Source: Pseudomonadota bacterium
GTDB lineage: Bacteria; Pseudomonadota; Alphaproteobacteria; Rhizobiales; Beijerinckiaceae
Length of the DNA stretch: 64,000 nucleotides
Direction: 5' to 3'
Assembly: GCA_023393655.1 (NCBI GenBank)
Contig: JAEWKP010000381.1
Coordinates: 5,002-69,001 of the forward strand
Shown: positions 53,759 to 63,247 of the stretch, piece by piece
Numbering within the stretch: the stretch's first letter is position 1
Layout: each line of letters opens with the position of its first letter
The notes under the pieces: generated by a model
The model's input: the letters and a program-made list of their open reading frames with translations, nothing else
What the model was told of the DNA's origin: nothing
Database searches by the model: none
Translations under genes and position numbers: made by a program

Positions 53759-54406
53759 TAGGATCGTTTCCTTTTTCAAGGAGACGACCAGAACAAGCGA
53801 GCACTCGCGGCAAAGCGCGGCCTGCCCAGATCACCTGGAAGGCCTAAACCTTGCCTAACGAGGGCTGCTCACAAAAAGTGAAATGCCTCAATCAGGAGCA
53901 CCGGACACGATCTGATCGTTCTCGGTTCGCGTCGCGAAAATATACGACGCTATGTCATATAGCCCGATCGTCGGCGATTCGCAAGAGAACAACCCAAGGA
54001 ATTCAGCGTCTTAGGATCATAGGGTCTCTCTGTCAGCCTCGCTGCCGCCGACATCGTCTCACCGCCGCAATCAGCAGCGATTGACGCGGTCCAAAGCGCC
54101 GCCAACATGCCCTGCTCACGCTGTCCACTATCCCTGCTAATTGAGAGCGAACTCCCTGCTCGCAAAAGCACGGCCGAGCCCCAAAATGCCATACCTCCAG
54201 GCGCTTAAGGCGCAAGACGACGTGGATTCAATCCTCCTACTAAATCAGAACTCCCTGATAACTCCCTGCTACCAGGGTATTCGGCGCGGCGTTGGTCACA
54301 AACGAATGGCGCATTTCCGCGCGCTGTCGCCCCTCCCCGAGCTATGCCAGATTGCTTATCGGCCGCAGATGATAGGCGGCCTCTTGATAGCTCTATCGGA
54401 TATGCC
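53759..54406. other. Gap between phage-like island and GMC oxidoreductase gene
   Basis: A 648-bp stretch with no supported gene. It is AT-richer than the flanks. It contains three copies of AACTCCCTG at 54150-54158, 54249-54257 and 54260-54268. Short frames here (53851-54084, 54141-54440, both +) have no ribosome site or family resemblance. This is a candidate junction of the island; no tRNA gene was recognised. Confidence 0.5.
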
Positions 54407-56071
54407 ATGCCCGACCCCGCCTCCACCGACCGCCGCCTGATCGGCAGCTTCGATTACGTCGTGATCGGGGCGGGCTCCGCCGGCTGCGTCGTCGCCAACC
54501 GGCTGGCGGCCGACCCGGAGAGCAAGGTTCTGGTGCTCGAAGCCGGGGGCATGGACGACTGGATCTGGTTCCACATCCCGGTCGGCTACCTCTTCGCGAT
54601 CGGCAATCCCCGCGCCGACTGGCTGTTCCAGACCGAGCCGCAGGCCGGTCTCGGCGGGCGAGCTCTGGCCTATCCGCGCGGCAAGGTCGTCGGCGGCTCC
54701 TCGGCGATCAACGCCATGGTCTATATGCGCGGCCAGGCGGCCGACTATGACGGCTGGCGCCGCCGAGGCCTGACCGGCTGGGGCTGGGACGACGTGCTGC
54801 CCTATTTCCTCCGGCACGAGGACCATATGGCGCCGCCGCCGGGCGGGCTGCACAAGGCGGGCGGGGAATGGCGCGTCGAGCATCCGCGCGTGCGCTGGGC
54901 GATCCTCGACGCGATCCGCGATGCTGCGGAGGCCGCGGGCATCGCCAAGATTCCGGACTTCAACACCGGCGACAATGAAGGTTCCTCCTATTTCCAGGTG
55001 AACCAGCGGCGCGGGCGACGCCTCAGCGCCTACCGTGCCTTCCTGAAACCGATGCTGGAACGGCACGACCGCGACAATCTCCGGCTGGAGACGGGCGTAC
55101 ATGTCGAACGCATCCTGTTCGAGAACGGCCGGGCGAAAGCCGTCGAGTTCACACATGGCCTGGGCACGGCGAGCGAGGAAAGACTGAAGGTCGAGATCAA
55201 CGGGGAGGTCGTGCTTTCGGCCGGGGCCGTCGCCTCGCCGCTCCTGCTCGAACGCTCCGGCATCGGCAGCGGAGCGCGCCTGCAGGGCTTCGGCATCGAG
55301 ACGCTGGTCAATGCGCCCGGCGTCGGCGAGAACCTGCAGGACCATCTCCAGATTCGGCCGGTCTACAAGGTTCATGGCGTCAAGACGCTGAACAGCGACT
55401 ATGCCAAGCTGTGGCGCCGGCCCCTGATGGCCCTGGAATGGGCGGCGTTGCGCACCGGACCGCTGACCATGGCGCCCTCACAGGTCGGCGCCTTCGCAAA
55501 GTCCTCACCGCAATACGCCACGGCCAATCTGCAATATCATTTCCAGCCGCTCTCGCTCGACAGCTGGGGCTCGGGCCTGCACCCGTTCGACGCCTTCACG
55601 GCGAGCGTCTGCAATCTCCGGCCGACGAGCCGCGGCAGCGTGCATCTGCGCTCGGCCGATCCGCGCGACAATCCCGTCATCTCGCCGAACTATTTCGACA
55701 CAGAGGAGGACCGGCAGGTCGCTGTCGACGCGATGAAGTTGACGCGCCGGATCGTGGCCCAAGAGCCTCTCGCCCGCTTCCGGCCCGAGGAGCATATGCC
55801 GGGCGAGGCCGCTCAATCCGACGAAGCCCTGCTGGAAGCCGCCGCCAAGTTGGGCACCACGATCTTCCACCCCGTCGGCACGGCCCGGATGGGCAGCGAT
55901 GACGATCCGGGCGCGGTCCTCGACGGACGGCTCAGGGTGCGTGGCGTCGAGGGCCTGCGCGTCATCGACGCCTCGGTGATGCCGATGATCACCTCCGGCA
56001 ATACCGCCAATCCGACGATGATGATCGCCGAGAAGGGCGTGGCGATGCTGAAGGAAGACGCACGCCGCTAG
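54407..56071 (+). CDS. GMC-family FAD oxidoreductase (choline dehydrogenase-like)
   Basis: A 554-residue flavoprotein. The FAD dinucleotide motif is YVVIGAGSAGCVVANRLA near the N-terminus, with VLVLEAGG; the GMC signature 1 is PRGKVVGGSSAINAMVYMRG. The C-terminal HPVGTARMG contains the active-site histidine, and SGNTANPTMMIAEKG has the second conserved position. It oxidises an alcohol; the substrate is not predicted. The start at ATG 54407 places the FAD motif at about 16. It is the first host-like gene to the right of the island. Confidence 0.93.
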   Translation: MPDPASTDRRLIGSFDYVVIGAGSAGCVVANRLAADPESKVLVLEAGGMDDWIWFHIPVGYLFAIGNPRADWLFQTEPQAGLGGRALAYPRGKVVGGSSAINAMVYMRGQAADYDGWRRRGLTGWGWDDVLPYFLRHEDHMAPPPGGLHKAGGEWRVEHPRVRWAILDAIRDAAEAAGIAKIPDFNTGDNEGSSYFQVNQRRGRRLSAYRAFLKPMLERHDRDNLRLETGVHVERILFENGRAKAVEFTHGLGTASEERLKVEINGEVVLSAGAVASPLLLERSGIGSGARLQGFGIETLVNAPGVGENLQDHLQIRPVYKVHGVKTLNSDYAKLWRRPLMALEWAALRTGPLTMAPSQVGAFAKSSPQYATANLQYHFQPLSLDSWGSGLHPFDAFTASVCNLRPTSRGSVHLRSADPRDNPVISPNYFDTEEDRQVAVDAMKLTRRIVAQEPLARFRPEEHMPGEAAQSDEALLEAAAKLGTTIFHPVGTARMGSDDDPGAVLDGRLRVRGVEGLRVIDASVMPMITSGNTANPTMMIAEKGVAMLKEDARR

Positions 56072-56125
56072 CGGCTACCGGGTCGGCATGGAATTGCCGC
56101 AAATCGCAACCTATGAATCGGAGGG

Positions 56126-56653
56126 ATGCCCGATAACCTTCCGCCCTCGCCTACACCCGGACGCGGTCCGCTGACGCGCGGATTGCTCGCGGTCCTGCGC
56201 GCCATCATCACCGTCTTCGTCATCCTCGACGAGTTCCTGCGGCCGCTCTACCGGCCGCTGCTGCGCCGGCTCGCGGAACTGCGCATCATGCGCCGGCTGG
56301 AGGAGAGCGTCGCCGCGCTGCCGCGCCCGCTCGTGCTGCTGGCGCTGGCGATCCCCTTCGCCATTGCCGAGCCGCTGAAGCTGTTCGGGCTGCTGCTCTT
56401 CGCGCGCGGGCAGTTCTGGGCGGGGCTCGTGGTGACCGCCTTCGCGCATCTGATGAGCTTCGTCTTCGTCGAGCGGATCTATCATGCCGGCCGCGAGAAG
56501 CTTCTGAGCTATCGCTGGTTCGCCTGGGTGATGGGGCAGGTCGTGCGCGTTCGCGACGGCGTGCTCGGCTGGGTCCGAGCCACCGCCGCCTATGGCCTGG
56601 CGATGCGGACACGTGATGCCGTGCGTCACTGGTGGCGAACGATGCGGGCCTGA
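56126..56653 (+). CDS. Small integral membrane protein, function unknown
   Basis: A 175-residue protein with two to three hydrophobic segments (LLAVLRAIITVFVIL, LVLLALAIPFAIAEPLKLFGLLLF, WAGLVVTAFAHLMSFVFV). The rest is very Arg-rich, including a basic C-terminus. Similar unnamed proteins are common in Hyphomicrobiales. The start is ATG 56126 beside a GGAGGG whose spacing is unusually short, so an alternative start is possible. Convergent with the MFS gene (3 bp apart). Confidence 0.72.
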   Translation: MPDNLPPSPTPGRGPLTRGLLAVLRAIITVFVILDEFLRPLYRPLLRRLAELRIMRRLEESVAALPRPLVLLALAIPFAIAEPLKLFGLLLFARGQFWAGLVVTAFAHLMSFVFVERIYHAGREKLLSYRWFAWVMGQVVRVRDGVLGWVRATAAYGLAMRTRDAVRHWWRTMRA

Positions 56654-56656
56654 GCC

Positions 56657-57877
56657 TCAGGCCGAGCGGCCGCGTGCCAGCAGCATGAGGGCGCCGGCTG
56701 CGAGCGCCGAGAAGGCGATTAACAACAGCGTCGAGACTGTGACGCCGCCACGCTCCAGCGCGATGGCGAAGGCGAGTGGGGCCGTCGCCTTGATGACGAG
56801 GCCAGGCGCCGAGAGCTTGCCCATGGTCGCACCGAAGCCGACCGGACCGAAGAGCTGGAGCGGGACAGTGCCGCGCACGATCGAGCTCAGGCCCATGCTG
56901 ATGCCGAAGGCGATGGCGAAGAGCCCGGCAACGACCGGGAGCGAGCCGCCGATCAGGAGCAGGACGAGGCCGAGCGGCATGAGCCAGGCCGAGACCCAGG
57001 CGGTCGTGACCGGCGAGACGGAGCGCCCGAACAGCATCTCTGTGAGACGCCCGGCGACCTGCGACGGACCGAGCATCGCACCGATGCCGACCGCGACGGC
57101 GGCGCTGAGGCCAAAACCCTGCAGCAGCGCCAGCATATGCACGGCCATGGCCGAGACGACGAAGCCTTGCAGCGAGAAGGCCAGCGCCAGCAGCAGGAAG
57201 GCGCGGCGACGAGCCTCCCCCGTGAGATAAGTCGTCTCCGGCTCCTGCGAGGAGGACGGGACGGCAATACCGGTCTCGGCGACCACCGGCCGCTTCACGC
57301 GCCCCGGCAGGAAAAGGAGATGCAGAGGCAGGCAGACCAGAATCTGCGAGAGACCATAGAGTCGATAGACGCCGCGCCAGTCCATGATCGCGAGCAGACT
57401 GCTGGTGAGCGGCCAGAACAGGGTCGAGGCAAAGCCGCCGATCAGGGTGAGCTGGCTGATGGCGCGCCGCGCCTGACTGCCGCGCGCCTGCGTCAAGGCG
57501 GCGAAGGCGGCGTCGTAGAAGACGGCCGTCGTCACCGCCTGCAAGGCGACCATCGCGAGCGTGTAGCTGACGATCCCTCGCGCCTCGGCCAGCGCGAAGA
57601 GCGAGAGCCCCGCCAGGCCGGAGCCGATCGTCATCACCAGCCGCGTGCCGTAGCGATCGATCAGGCTGCCGGTGACGGGGGCGACCGCACCACCCAGCAG
57701 CAGCCCCACCGCGAAACCGCCGAAGGTCCATTCCGGGGCCCAGCCGAAATCGGCGGTCATGCGCGGCGCCAGCACGGTGAACGCGTAATAGAGCGCGCCA
57801 TAGCCAAAGACCTGCGTGACGCCGAGCGCGACGATCAGCGAAGGCCCGCCCGGCCGGGCGAATCTCAGCGAAGTCAT
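56657..57877 (-). CDS. MFS transporter
   Basis: A 406-residue major facilitator with about twelve membrane segments. Loop 2-3 has the MFS-like GSLIDRYGTRLVM. A central cytoplasmic loop (residues ~200-225, ETGIAVPSSSQEPETT) separates two six-helix halves. It is similar to the MFS group that includes oxalate/formate-like and YbfB-like exporters, but substrate is unknown. Convergent with the small membrane protein; 21 bp after the hydroxyacid dehydrogenase gene, so probably co-transcribed with it. Confidence 0.85.
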   Translation of the reverse strand: MTSLRFARPGGPSLIVALGVTQVFGYGALYYAFTVLAPRMTADFGWAPEWTFGGFAVGLLLGGAVAPVTGSLIDRYGTRLVMTIGSGLAGLSLFALAEARGIVSYTLAMVALQAVTTAVFYDAAFAALTQARGSQARRAISQLTLIGGFASTLFWPLTSSLLAIMDWRGVYRLYGLSQILVCLPLHLLFLPGRVKRPVVAETGIAVPSSSQEPETTYLTGEARRRAFLLLALAFSLQGFVVSAMAVHMLALLQGFGLSAAVAVGIGAMLGPSQVAGRLTEMLFGRSVSPVTTAWVSAWLMPLGLVLLLIGGSLPVVAGLFAIAFGISMGLSSIVRGTVPLQLFGPVGFGATMGKLSAPGLVIKATAPLAFAIALERGGVTVSTLLLIAFSALAAGALMLLARGRSA

Positions 57878-57898
57878 GGCCGCTATCCCTGCCCTCGA

Positions 57899-58870
57899 TC
57901 AGACGATCTGGTTGCGCAGGCTCGCCTCGCCGCGTGCCAGCCGGTCCAGATTGTCGAGGAGGATGTCAATCACATTGCCTTCATAGGCACGGGTTTCGCC
58001 GGCGCTATGCGGGGTGACGATGACCTGCGGCATGCGCCAGAACGGCGAGATCGGCGGCAATGGCTCCTCGTGGAAGCAGTCGAGCCCGGCGCCGGCGATG
58101 CGGCTGTTGCCGAGCGCATCGAGCAGGGCCATCTCGTCGACGACGCGGCCGCGCGCCACGTTGATCAGGTAAGCGGAAGGCTTCATCGCGCCGAGGATGC
58201 GGGCATCGATCAGCCCTTCGGCCTCCGGCGTCAGCGGGCAGGTCAGGGCGACGAAATCGGCCTGCGCCACCGCATCAGCGAGCTTGTCCGGGTGGACAAC
58301 CGCCTCGACATGCGGCTGCGGCTCGGCGCTGCGGCGCACGCCGATGACGCGCATGTCGAAGGCCGCCGCCAATTTTGCCAGACGCAGGCCGATGCGGCCG
58401 AGCCCGACGATGACCAGCGTCTTGCCGCCGAGTTCATCCTCGCGCAGCGCCCTGTCGCCGATCATCGGGCGCCAGAACTGCTTCGCCTGGTTGTCCCGGG
58501 CGAAATGGATCTGACGGGTCAACGCCAGGATCAGCGACATCGCATGCTCGGCGACCGCCCGCTCATTGCTACCCTGGGCGCTGGCAAGGCGGATACCGGC
58601 GGCGCCGATCGCCGGCTTGTCGAACTGGTCGGTACCGGCGCTGATCGACTGGATGAAGCGCAACTTCGGCAGACGCGGCAGCAGGTCGTTGCGCCACAGG
58701 CCGGAGACGACGAGCACATCGGCTTCCGGCGCCCGCTCCCGCAGATCGTCGAGGCTGTTGACCTCGAAGCTCTTGGCGGCACGGCCGCGCGTGAGGAACT
58801 CGTCCCGAAGCTGATAGGCGGCATGGGCGAAGCCGATCGTCAGTTCGCCTTCCGGTGGCAGGACTGCCAT
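57899..58870 (-). CDS. D-2-hydroxyacid dehydrogenase
   Basis: A 323-residue NAD(P)-dependent D-isomer-specific dehydrogenase, related to glyoxylate/hydroxypyruvate reductases. The cofactor motif is VIVGLGRIGLRLAKLA, and the catalytic residues are Arg in NVARGRVVDE, Glu in CFHEEPLPP and His in VTPHSAGE. The N-terminal half includes SAGTDQFDKPAI. It reduces 2-oxoacids to D-2-hydroxyacids or the reverse. The MFS gene follows on the same strand and might import or export its substrate. Confidence 0.9.
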   Translation of the reverse strand: MAVLPPEGELTIGFAHAAYQLRDEFLTRGRAAKSFEVNSLDDLRERAPEADVLVVSGLWRNDLLPRLPKLRFIQSISAGTDQFDKPAIGAAGIRLASAQGSNERAVAEHAMSLILALTRQIHFARDNQAKQFWRPMIGDRALREDELGGKTLVIVGLGRIGLRLAKLAAAFDMRVIGVRRSAEPQPHVEAVVHPDKLADAVAQADFVALTCPLTPEAEGLIDARILGAMKPSAYLINVARGRVVDEMALLDALGNSRIAGAGLDCFHEEPLPPISPFWRMPQVIVTPHSAGETRAYEGNVIDILLDNLDRLARGEASLRNQIV

Positions 58871-58970
58871 GCGTTGTCTCTCCCCGATTCCTTATGCAGC
58901 CAACGTTAGCCGGCGCGCCGGCTCCTGTCCCCGCACTGGCCGCATGCAAGCTTCACGCAAATCGCGATGC

Positions 58971-59984
58971 TCAGGAGGCATCGACGGCCAGCGCAGCATG
59001 CAGGCGCGACCACGCGGCCTCGTCCACCGGCAGACCGAAACGCAGGCGATCCCGCGCGTTCTGGAAGCGGCGGACATAGATGCCGTGACCGCCGAGGCGG
59101 GCGAAGAGCGCCGCCGCTTGCGGCGTTTCGAGGAGGCGGAACAGGGTCGTGCCGCCGACGACGCGTCCATGCAGCTCCAGCAAGGCATCGAGACGCGCGG
59201 CATCCTGCGCCCGTTCCCGGCCGGCCGCGGCGAGCCAACCGGCATCGGACAACGCAAGTGCGCCGACATGGAGCGCCGGACCGGCGACCGACCACGGACC
59301 GAGCGCGGCCTTGAACCTTGCCATTGGCTCCGGAGCACCGATGGCGAAGCCGAGCCGGAGTCCGGCGAGACCGTAGGTCTTGCCGAAGGAGCGCAGCACG
59401 ATCGTGCCTGTCGGAAGCTCGGGGATGATGCTGGATTCGGGCGTGAAATCGGCAAATGCCTCGTCGACGACGAGCAGGCCGCCGCGGGCGGCGCAATGCG
59501 CGGCGAGCCGGCCCAGTTCGTCGCGGGGCAGCACGCGCCCGTCGGGATTGTTGGGATTGACCACGACGCTCGTCACGGCGTCTTCAGGAGACGCGGCCGT
59601 CTCAGTGACCGAAAAGCCGGCCTTGCGCCAGGCATGGCCGTGCTCGGCATAAGTGGGACCCAGAATCGTGACGGGGCCGGCCGGCGCGAGGCGCGGCAGC
59701 AATTCGATCAGGATCTGCGTGCCGGGCGCCGCCACGATGTCTGCGTGAGCCGGAACGCGATAGGCCTCGCGGGCAGCCGCAATCAACGCCGCCTCGTCAT
59801 CGGCGCCGGGCAGGCGCGCCCACAGGCTTAACGGCAGCGCCGGAAGCGGATAGGGGATCGGATTGATCCCGGTGGAGAGAGCGACCCAGGGCTGCGGTGC
59901 CTCCGGAAAGAGCGCGCGGGCAGTGGCGAGATCGCCGCCATGCCAGATACCGTCCTCAGCCACGACCCTGCTTGCGCCCTGCAT
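58971..59984 (-). CDS. cobC: L-threonine-O-3-phosphate decarboxylase (CobC/CobD), cobalamin synthesis
   Basis: A 337-residue fold-type-I PLP enzyme related to histidinol-phosphate aminotransferase. The start IWHGGDLATARALFP is characteristic of this cobalamin enzyme. Other motifs are STGINPIPYPLP, VVNPNNPDGRVL, VVDEAFADFTPE, and the PLP lysine in LRSFGKTYGLAGLRLG. It makes aminopropanol phosphate for the nucleotide loop of B12. The name is CobC in alphaproteobacteria and CobD in Salmonella. It diverges from cbiB with the two ATGs sharing bases; a GTG at 59966 is a possible alternative start. Confidence 0.92.
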   Translation of the reverse strand: MQGASRVVAEDGIWHGGDLATARALFPEAPQPWVALSTGINPIPYPLPALPLSLWARLPGADDEAALIAAAREAYRVPAHADIVAAPGTQILIELLPRLAPAGPVTILGPTYAEHGHAWRKAGFSVTETAASPEDAVTSVVVNPNNPDGRVLPRDELGRLAAHCAARGGLLVVDEAFADFTPESSIIPELPTGTIVLRSFGKTYGLAGLRLGFAIGAPEPMARFKAALGPWSVAGPALHVGALALSDAGWLAAAGRERAQDAARLDALLELHGRVVGGTTLFRLLETPQAAALFARLGGHGIYVRRFQNARDRLRFGLPVDEAAWSRLHAALAVDAS

Positions 59985-60960
59985 GAATCTCTCCGCCAGC
60001 CTGCCGCTACTCCTGCTCGCGCTTACGATCGAGGCAGCGTTCGGCTATCCCGAGCGCTTCTATGCCGCAATCGGCCATCCCGTCACCTGGATCGGGAAGC
60101 TGATCGGCTGGCTGGACCGGGTGCTCAATCGGGAAACAGCTTCCTTCGCGGCACGCAAGGCGATGGGCGTTCTGGCGCTGGCGCTGCTGCTCGGCGTCAT
60201 CGTCACGTTGTCGGCGCTGATCCAGCGCCTGTGCCTCTTCTTCGGGCTCTTCGGCCTGATCCCGCTCGCGCTGCTCGCTTCGACCCTTATCGCCCAGCGC
60301 AGCCTCTACGAACATGTCGCCCGCGTCGCCGAAGGGCTGGAGCGCGAGGGGCTAGACGGCGGGCGACGCGCCGTCTCGATGATCGTCGGGCGCAATCCGC
60401 AAACGCTGGATGAAGCCGGCGTGTCGCGCGCGGCCATCGAAAGCCTCGCCGAGAATTTCTCGGACGGCATCACCGCGCCAGCCTTCTGGCTAGGTGTTGG
60501 CGGTTTGCCGGGCATCGCCGCCTACAAGGCGATCAATACCGCCGATTCGATGATCGGCCACCGCACGCCGCGCCATCTCGCCTTCGGTTGGGCGGCGGCG
60601 CGGCTCGACGATCTCGTCAACCTGCCCGCATCGCGACTGACGGCGCTGCTGCTGGTTGCCTCGGCGGCATGTGATCGAGAGGCGGATGCCGGCGGCGCCT
60701 GGCGGGCGTTGCAGCGCGATGCCGGCAAGCACCGCTCGCCCAATGCTGGCTGGCCGGAAGCCGCCATGGCCGGGGCGCTGGGCCTGCGCCTCGCCGGCCC
60801 GCGCGTCTATGGCGAGACCCGCATCGAGGATCACTGGATGGGCGATGGCCGGGCCGAGGCCAATGCAGCCGATATCCGCCTGGCGCTCCGGCTCTACAAG
60901 CGCTCCTGCGGCCTGCTCTGGGCGCTCGCGGCGTTGCTAGCAGCCGCGGCGCTGCTCTAA
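59983..60960 (+). CDS. cbiB: Adenosylcobinamide-phosphate synthase (CbiB/CobD)
   Basis: A 325-residue membrane enzyme that attaches aminopropanol (phosphate) to adenosylcobyrate. It starts LPLLLLALTIEAAFGYP and has GHPVTWIGKLIGWLD, then the conserved RAAIESLAENFSDGITAPAFWL, YKAINTADSMIGHR, and SPNAGWPEAAMAGALGLRLAGP. About four membrane segments are seen. ATG 59983 overlaps the cobC ATG on the other strand; the longer frame to 59863 lies antisense to cobC and is rejected. Named CobD in alphaproteobacteria. Confidence 0.94.
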   Translation: MNLSASLPLLLLALTIEAAFGYPERFYAAIGHPVTWIGKLIGWLDRVLNRETASFAARKAMGVLALALLLGVIVTLSALIQRLCLFFGLFGLIPLALLASTLIAQRSLYEHVARVAEGLEREGLDGGRRAVSMIVGRNPQTLDEAGVSRAAIESLAENFSDGITAPAFWLGVGGLPGIAAYKAINTADSMIGHRTPRHLAFGWAAARLDDLVNLPASRLTALLLVASAACDREADAGGAWRALQRDAGKHRSPNAGWPEAAMAGALGLRLAGPRVYGETRIEDHWMGDGRAEANAADIRLALRLYKRSCGLLWALAALLAAAALL

Positions 60961-60963
60961 GCT

Positions 60964-62619
60964 TCAGTTCGGCACGGGCACGGCCCGTCGCGCGATCGCC
61001 TGCAAATCCGCCCCCTGCGGCAGCGAGCCGAAATGGCCCGACCAGCCGCCAGCCAGACGCGAGGCGACGAAGGCATCAGCGACCGCATGCGGTGCGTGCC
61101 GGATCAGCAGCGAGGCCGACAAGGCCAGCGCCATCCGCTCGACGAAGCGCCGCGCCAGATGCTCATACCTGAGCACGTCGACGAGATCGGCTTCCAGCTC
61201 CGTGAGGAAGGCGTCATAACGCGGATCGTTGCCGCGCGCGGCGCGCAACTCGTCGAGCAGGGCCGGCACGCAATCAGGATAGCGGCGGATCGAGCGAAGC
61301 ACGTCGAGGCAGACGACATTGCCCGTGCCCTCCCAGATGCCGTTGAGCGGCGCCTCGCGATAGAGCCGCGCCATCAGGTGATCCTCGATGAAACCGTTGC
61401 CGCCATGGCATTCGAGCGCCTCGACCACGACCGGCGTGGCGCGCTTGCAGTTCCAGTATTTGGCGATGGGCGCGCCGATGCGGCCGATCAGCTTCTCCGC
61501 CTCGCTCGCATCCTCCCGGTCGAGCGCGTGAACGAAGCGGAAGGCGAGCCAGGCCGAGGCCTCCGCTTCCAGCGCGAGGTCGGCGACGACATTCGTCATG
61601 ATCGGCTGGTCGATCAGCGCCTTCTGGAAGGCGCGGCGATGGGCGGTGTGATGCGCGGCCTGCGCCACGGCATGACGCATCAAGCCAGCCGAGCCGACGG
61701 CGAAGTCGAGCCGCGTATAGTGGTTCATTTCCAGCCCGGCGCGGATGCCGTGGCCGGGCTCGCCGATCAGATGCGCGATCACGCCGCGGAATTCGACTTC
61801 GGAGGAGGCGTTCGACTTGTTGCCGCATTTGTCCTTGAGCCGCTGGATCTGCAGGCGGTTGCGCGAGCCGTCCGGCAGCCAGCCCGGCACGACGAAACAG
61901 GAGACGCCCTCCTCGGTCCGCGCCAGCGTCAGGAACACGTCGGAATGCGGGACAGAGAAGAACCATTTATGGCCGGTGAGGGAATAGGTGCCGTCGGCAT
62001 TGCGGGTCGCCACCGTCTGGGTCTGGCGCAGGTCGGAGCCGCCCTGCTTCTCGGTCATCGCCATACCGACCGTGCCGCCGCGCTTCCGAGCTGCGGGAAG
62101 CGGGCGCCCATCGTAATCGGTGGAGGTGATCAGCTTGCCGAATTCGGCCCAGCGGGCGGGGTCGCGCTGCAGCACGGGAATCGCCGAATAGGTCATGCCG
62201 AGCGGGCAGCAGATGCCGTTCTCGCCCTGGTTCCAGAGATAGGAAACGGCAGCCCGTGCCACTTGCGCGCCCGGACGTGGCTTGGTCCAGCACAAAGAAT
62301 GGAACTCGTCGCGCATGGCGAGCCCCATCAATTCATGCCAGGCGGGATGGAACTCGATCTGGTCGACGCGCCGGCCCCAGCGATCGTGCGTGCGCAGTTC
62401 CGGCAGGCTGCGATTGGCCTGCCGAGCCAGATCCTGCACGGCTTGCGAACCGACATGGCCGCCGACGACGCTCGCCTGCTCGTGGAACCAGCCGGCGCCG
62501 AAGGCATCGAGGATGCGACCAAGCGCCGGGTCGGCGGCAAAGGCGTCATAATCCGCCAGCGCCGGAGCCTGATTCAGCACTTCATGCGTGTCGTAGCCGT
62601 AAGCGTCGAGCGTGGTCAT
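60964..62619 (-). CDS. aidB: Acyl-CoA dehydrogenase, AidB-like
   Basis: A 551-residue acyl-CoA dehydrogenase-fold flavoprotein. AidB-like features are the long N-terminal domain (YDTHEVLNQAPALADYD, GGHVGSQAVQDLARQAN), GICCPLGMTYSAIP, and MTEKQGGSDLRQTQT. The FAD- and CoA-site segments are LTGHKWFFSVPHSD and LNGIWEGTGNVVCLD. E. coli AidB is induced by alkylation damage and binds DNA; the substrate of this family is unclear. The ATG overlaps the tetR stop (ATGA), so it is regulated with it. Convergent with cbiB, 3 bp apart. Confidence 0.9.
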   Translation of the reverse strand: MTTLDAYGYDTHEVLNQAPALADYDAFAADPALGRILDAFGAGWFHEQASVVGGHVGSQAVQDLARQANRSLPELRTHDRWGRRVDQIEFHPAWHELMGLAMRDEFHSLCWTKPRPGAQVARAAVSYLWNQGENGICCPLGMTYSAIPVLQRDPARWAEFGKLITSTDYDGRPLPAARKRGGTVGMAMTEKQGGSDLRQTQTVATRNADGTYSLTGHKWFFSVPHSDVFLTLARTEEGVSCFVVPGWLPDGSRNRLQIQRLKDKCGNKSNASSEVEFRGVIAHLIGEPGHGIRAGLEMNHYTRLDFAVGSAGLMRHAVAQAAHHTAHRRAFQKALIDQPIMTNVVADLALEAEASAWLAFRFVHALDREDASEAEKLIGRIGAPIAKYWNCKRATPVVVEALECHGGNGFIEDHLMARLYREAPLNGIWEGTGNVVCLDVLRSIRRYPDCVPALLDELRAARGNDPRYDAFLTELEADLVDVLRYEHLARRFVERMALALSASLLIRHAPHAVADAFVASRLAGGWSGHFGSLPQGADLQAIARRAVPVPN

Positions 62620-63236
62620 GCGGCGCGTCCTTCACGGGAGATCAGTGCGGCGAGGGAGAGATCGGCAAGGGCGGCCGCGATCTCGCGACCCCGCTCGGGC
62701 GTGATCGGGCGCTCCGGCGAGAGCGGGCCGATCAGCGCCTCCATGAAGCCGCCGACGATCATCGCGGCGGCGGCTTCGGGATCGACAGAACGGAAAGCCC
62801 CCAGCGCTTCACCTTCGACGACGAGCGCGCGAAAAATGCCGGCGATCTCGCGGCGATAATCGAGCCGCGTCGCATCGACGGCCGGATCGGCAGGCTCCGC
62901 GATCATCGACCAGGCGAGGCGGCGATTGGCGAAGGCGCGGCGAGCGAAGGCCTCGACCGCGGCGGTCAGGCGCTCGGCGACGGGGGCGTCGCTTGCAGCG
63001 ATTTCACGCAGCACGGAAAGCTCACGCGACGAGACGGCCGCGACGATCTCAGCCATCAGCTCCGCCTTGGAGGCGAAATAGGAATAGACGCTGCCGGTCG
63101 AGACGCCGCTTGCGGCGGCGACCGCGGCGATCGAGGTTTCGTGGAAGCCGACCTCCGAGACGATGCCGCGCGCAGCCGCGAGGATCGCTTCGCGCTTCCC
63201 TGCCTTGCGCGGTTGCTTCTGCTGAGTGCCAACCAT
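62616..63236 (-). CDS. TetR-family transcriptional regulator
   Basis: A 206-residue regulator. The helix-turn-helix is SIAAVAAASGVSTGSVYSYFASKAELMAEIV at about 35-65, after a basic N-terminus. The C-terminal ligand domain ends with EAAAAMIVGGFMEALIGPLSPE, typical of fatty-acid/acyl-CoA-related TetR proteins. The start at ATG 63236 is chosen; upstream frame to 63299 would run through the palindrome. It overlaps the AidB-like gene, so the pair is one operon, probably repressed by this protein in response to an acyl-CoA or a hydrophobic ligand. Confidence 0.9.
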   Translation of the reverse strand: MVGTQQKQPRKAGKREAILAAARGIVSEVGFHETSIAAVAAASGVSTGSVYSYFASKAELMAEIVAAVSSRELSVLREIAASDAPVAERLTAAVEAFARRAFANRRLAWSMIAEPADPAVDATRLDYRREIAGIFRALVVEGEALGAFRSVDPEAAAAMIVGGFMEALIGPLSPERPITPERGREIAAALADLSLAALISREGRAA

Positions 63237-63247
63237 ACACGGCCTCG

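Noticed and set aside
54222..54240. tRNA-like GTGGATTCAATCC as an attachment-site remnant
   Set aside because: The match to a T-arm is weak and no acceptor stem or rest of a tRNA could be built around it.
54186..54440. Possible small protein (MPYLQALKAQDDV...) before the GMC gene
   Set aside because: Overlaps the GMC start, has no ribosome site and no recognised family.
57137..58909. 590-codon + strand frame
   Set aside because: Antisense to the MFS and hydroxyacid dehydrogenase genes, both with intact motifs.
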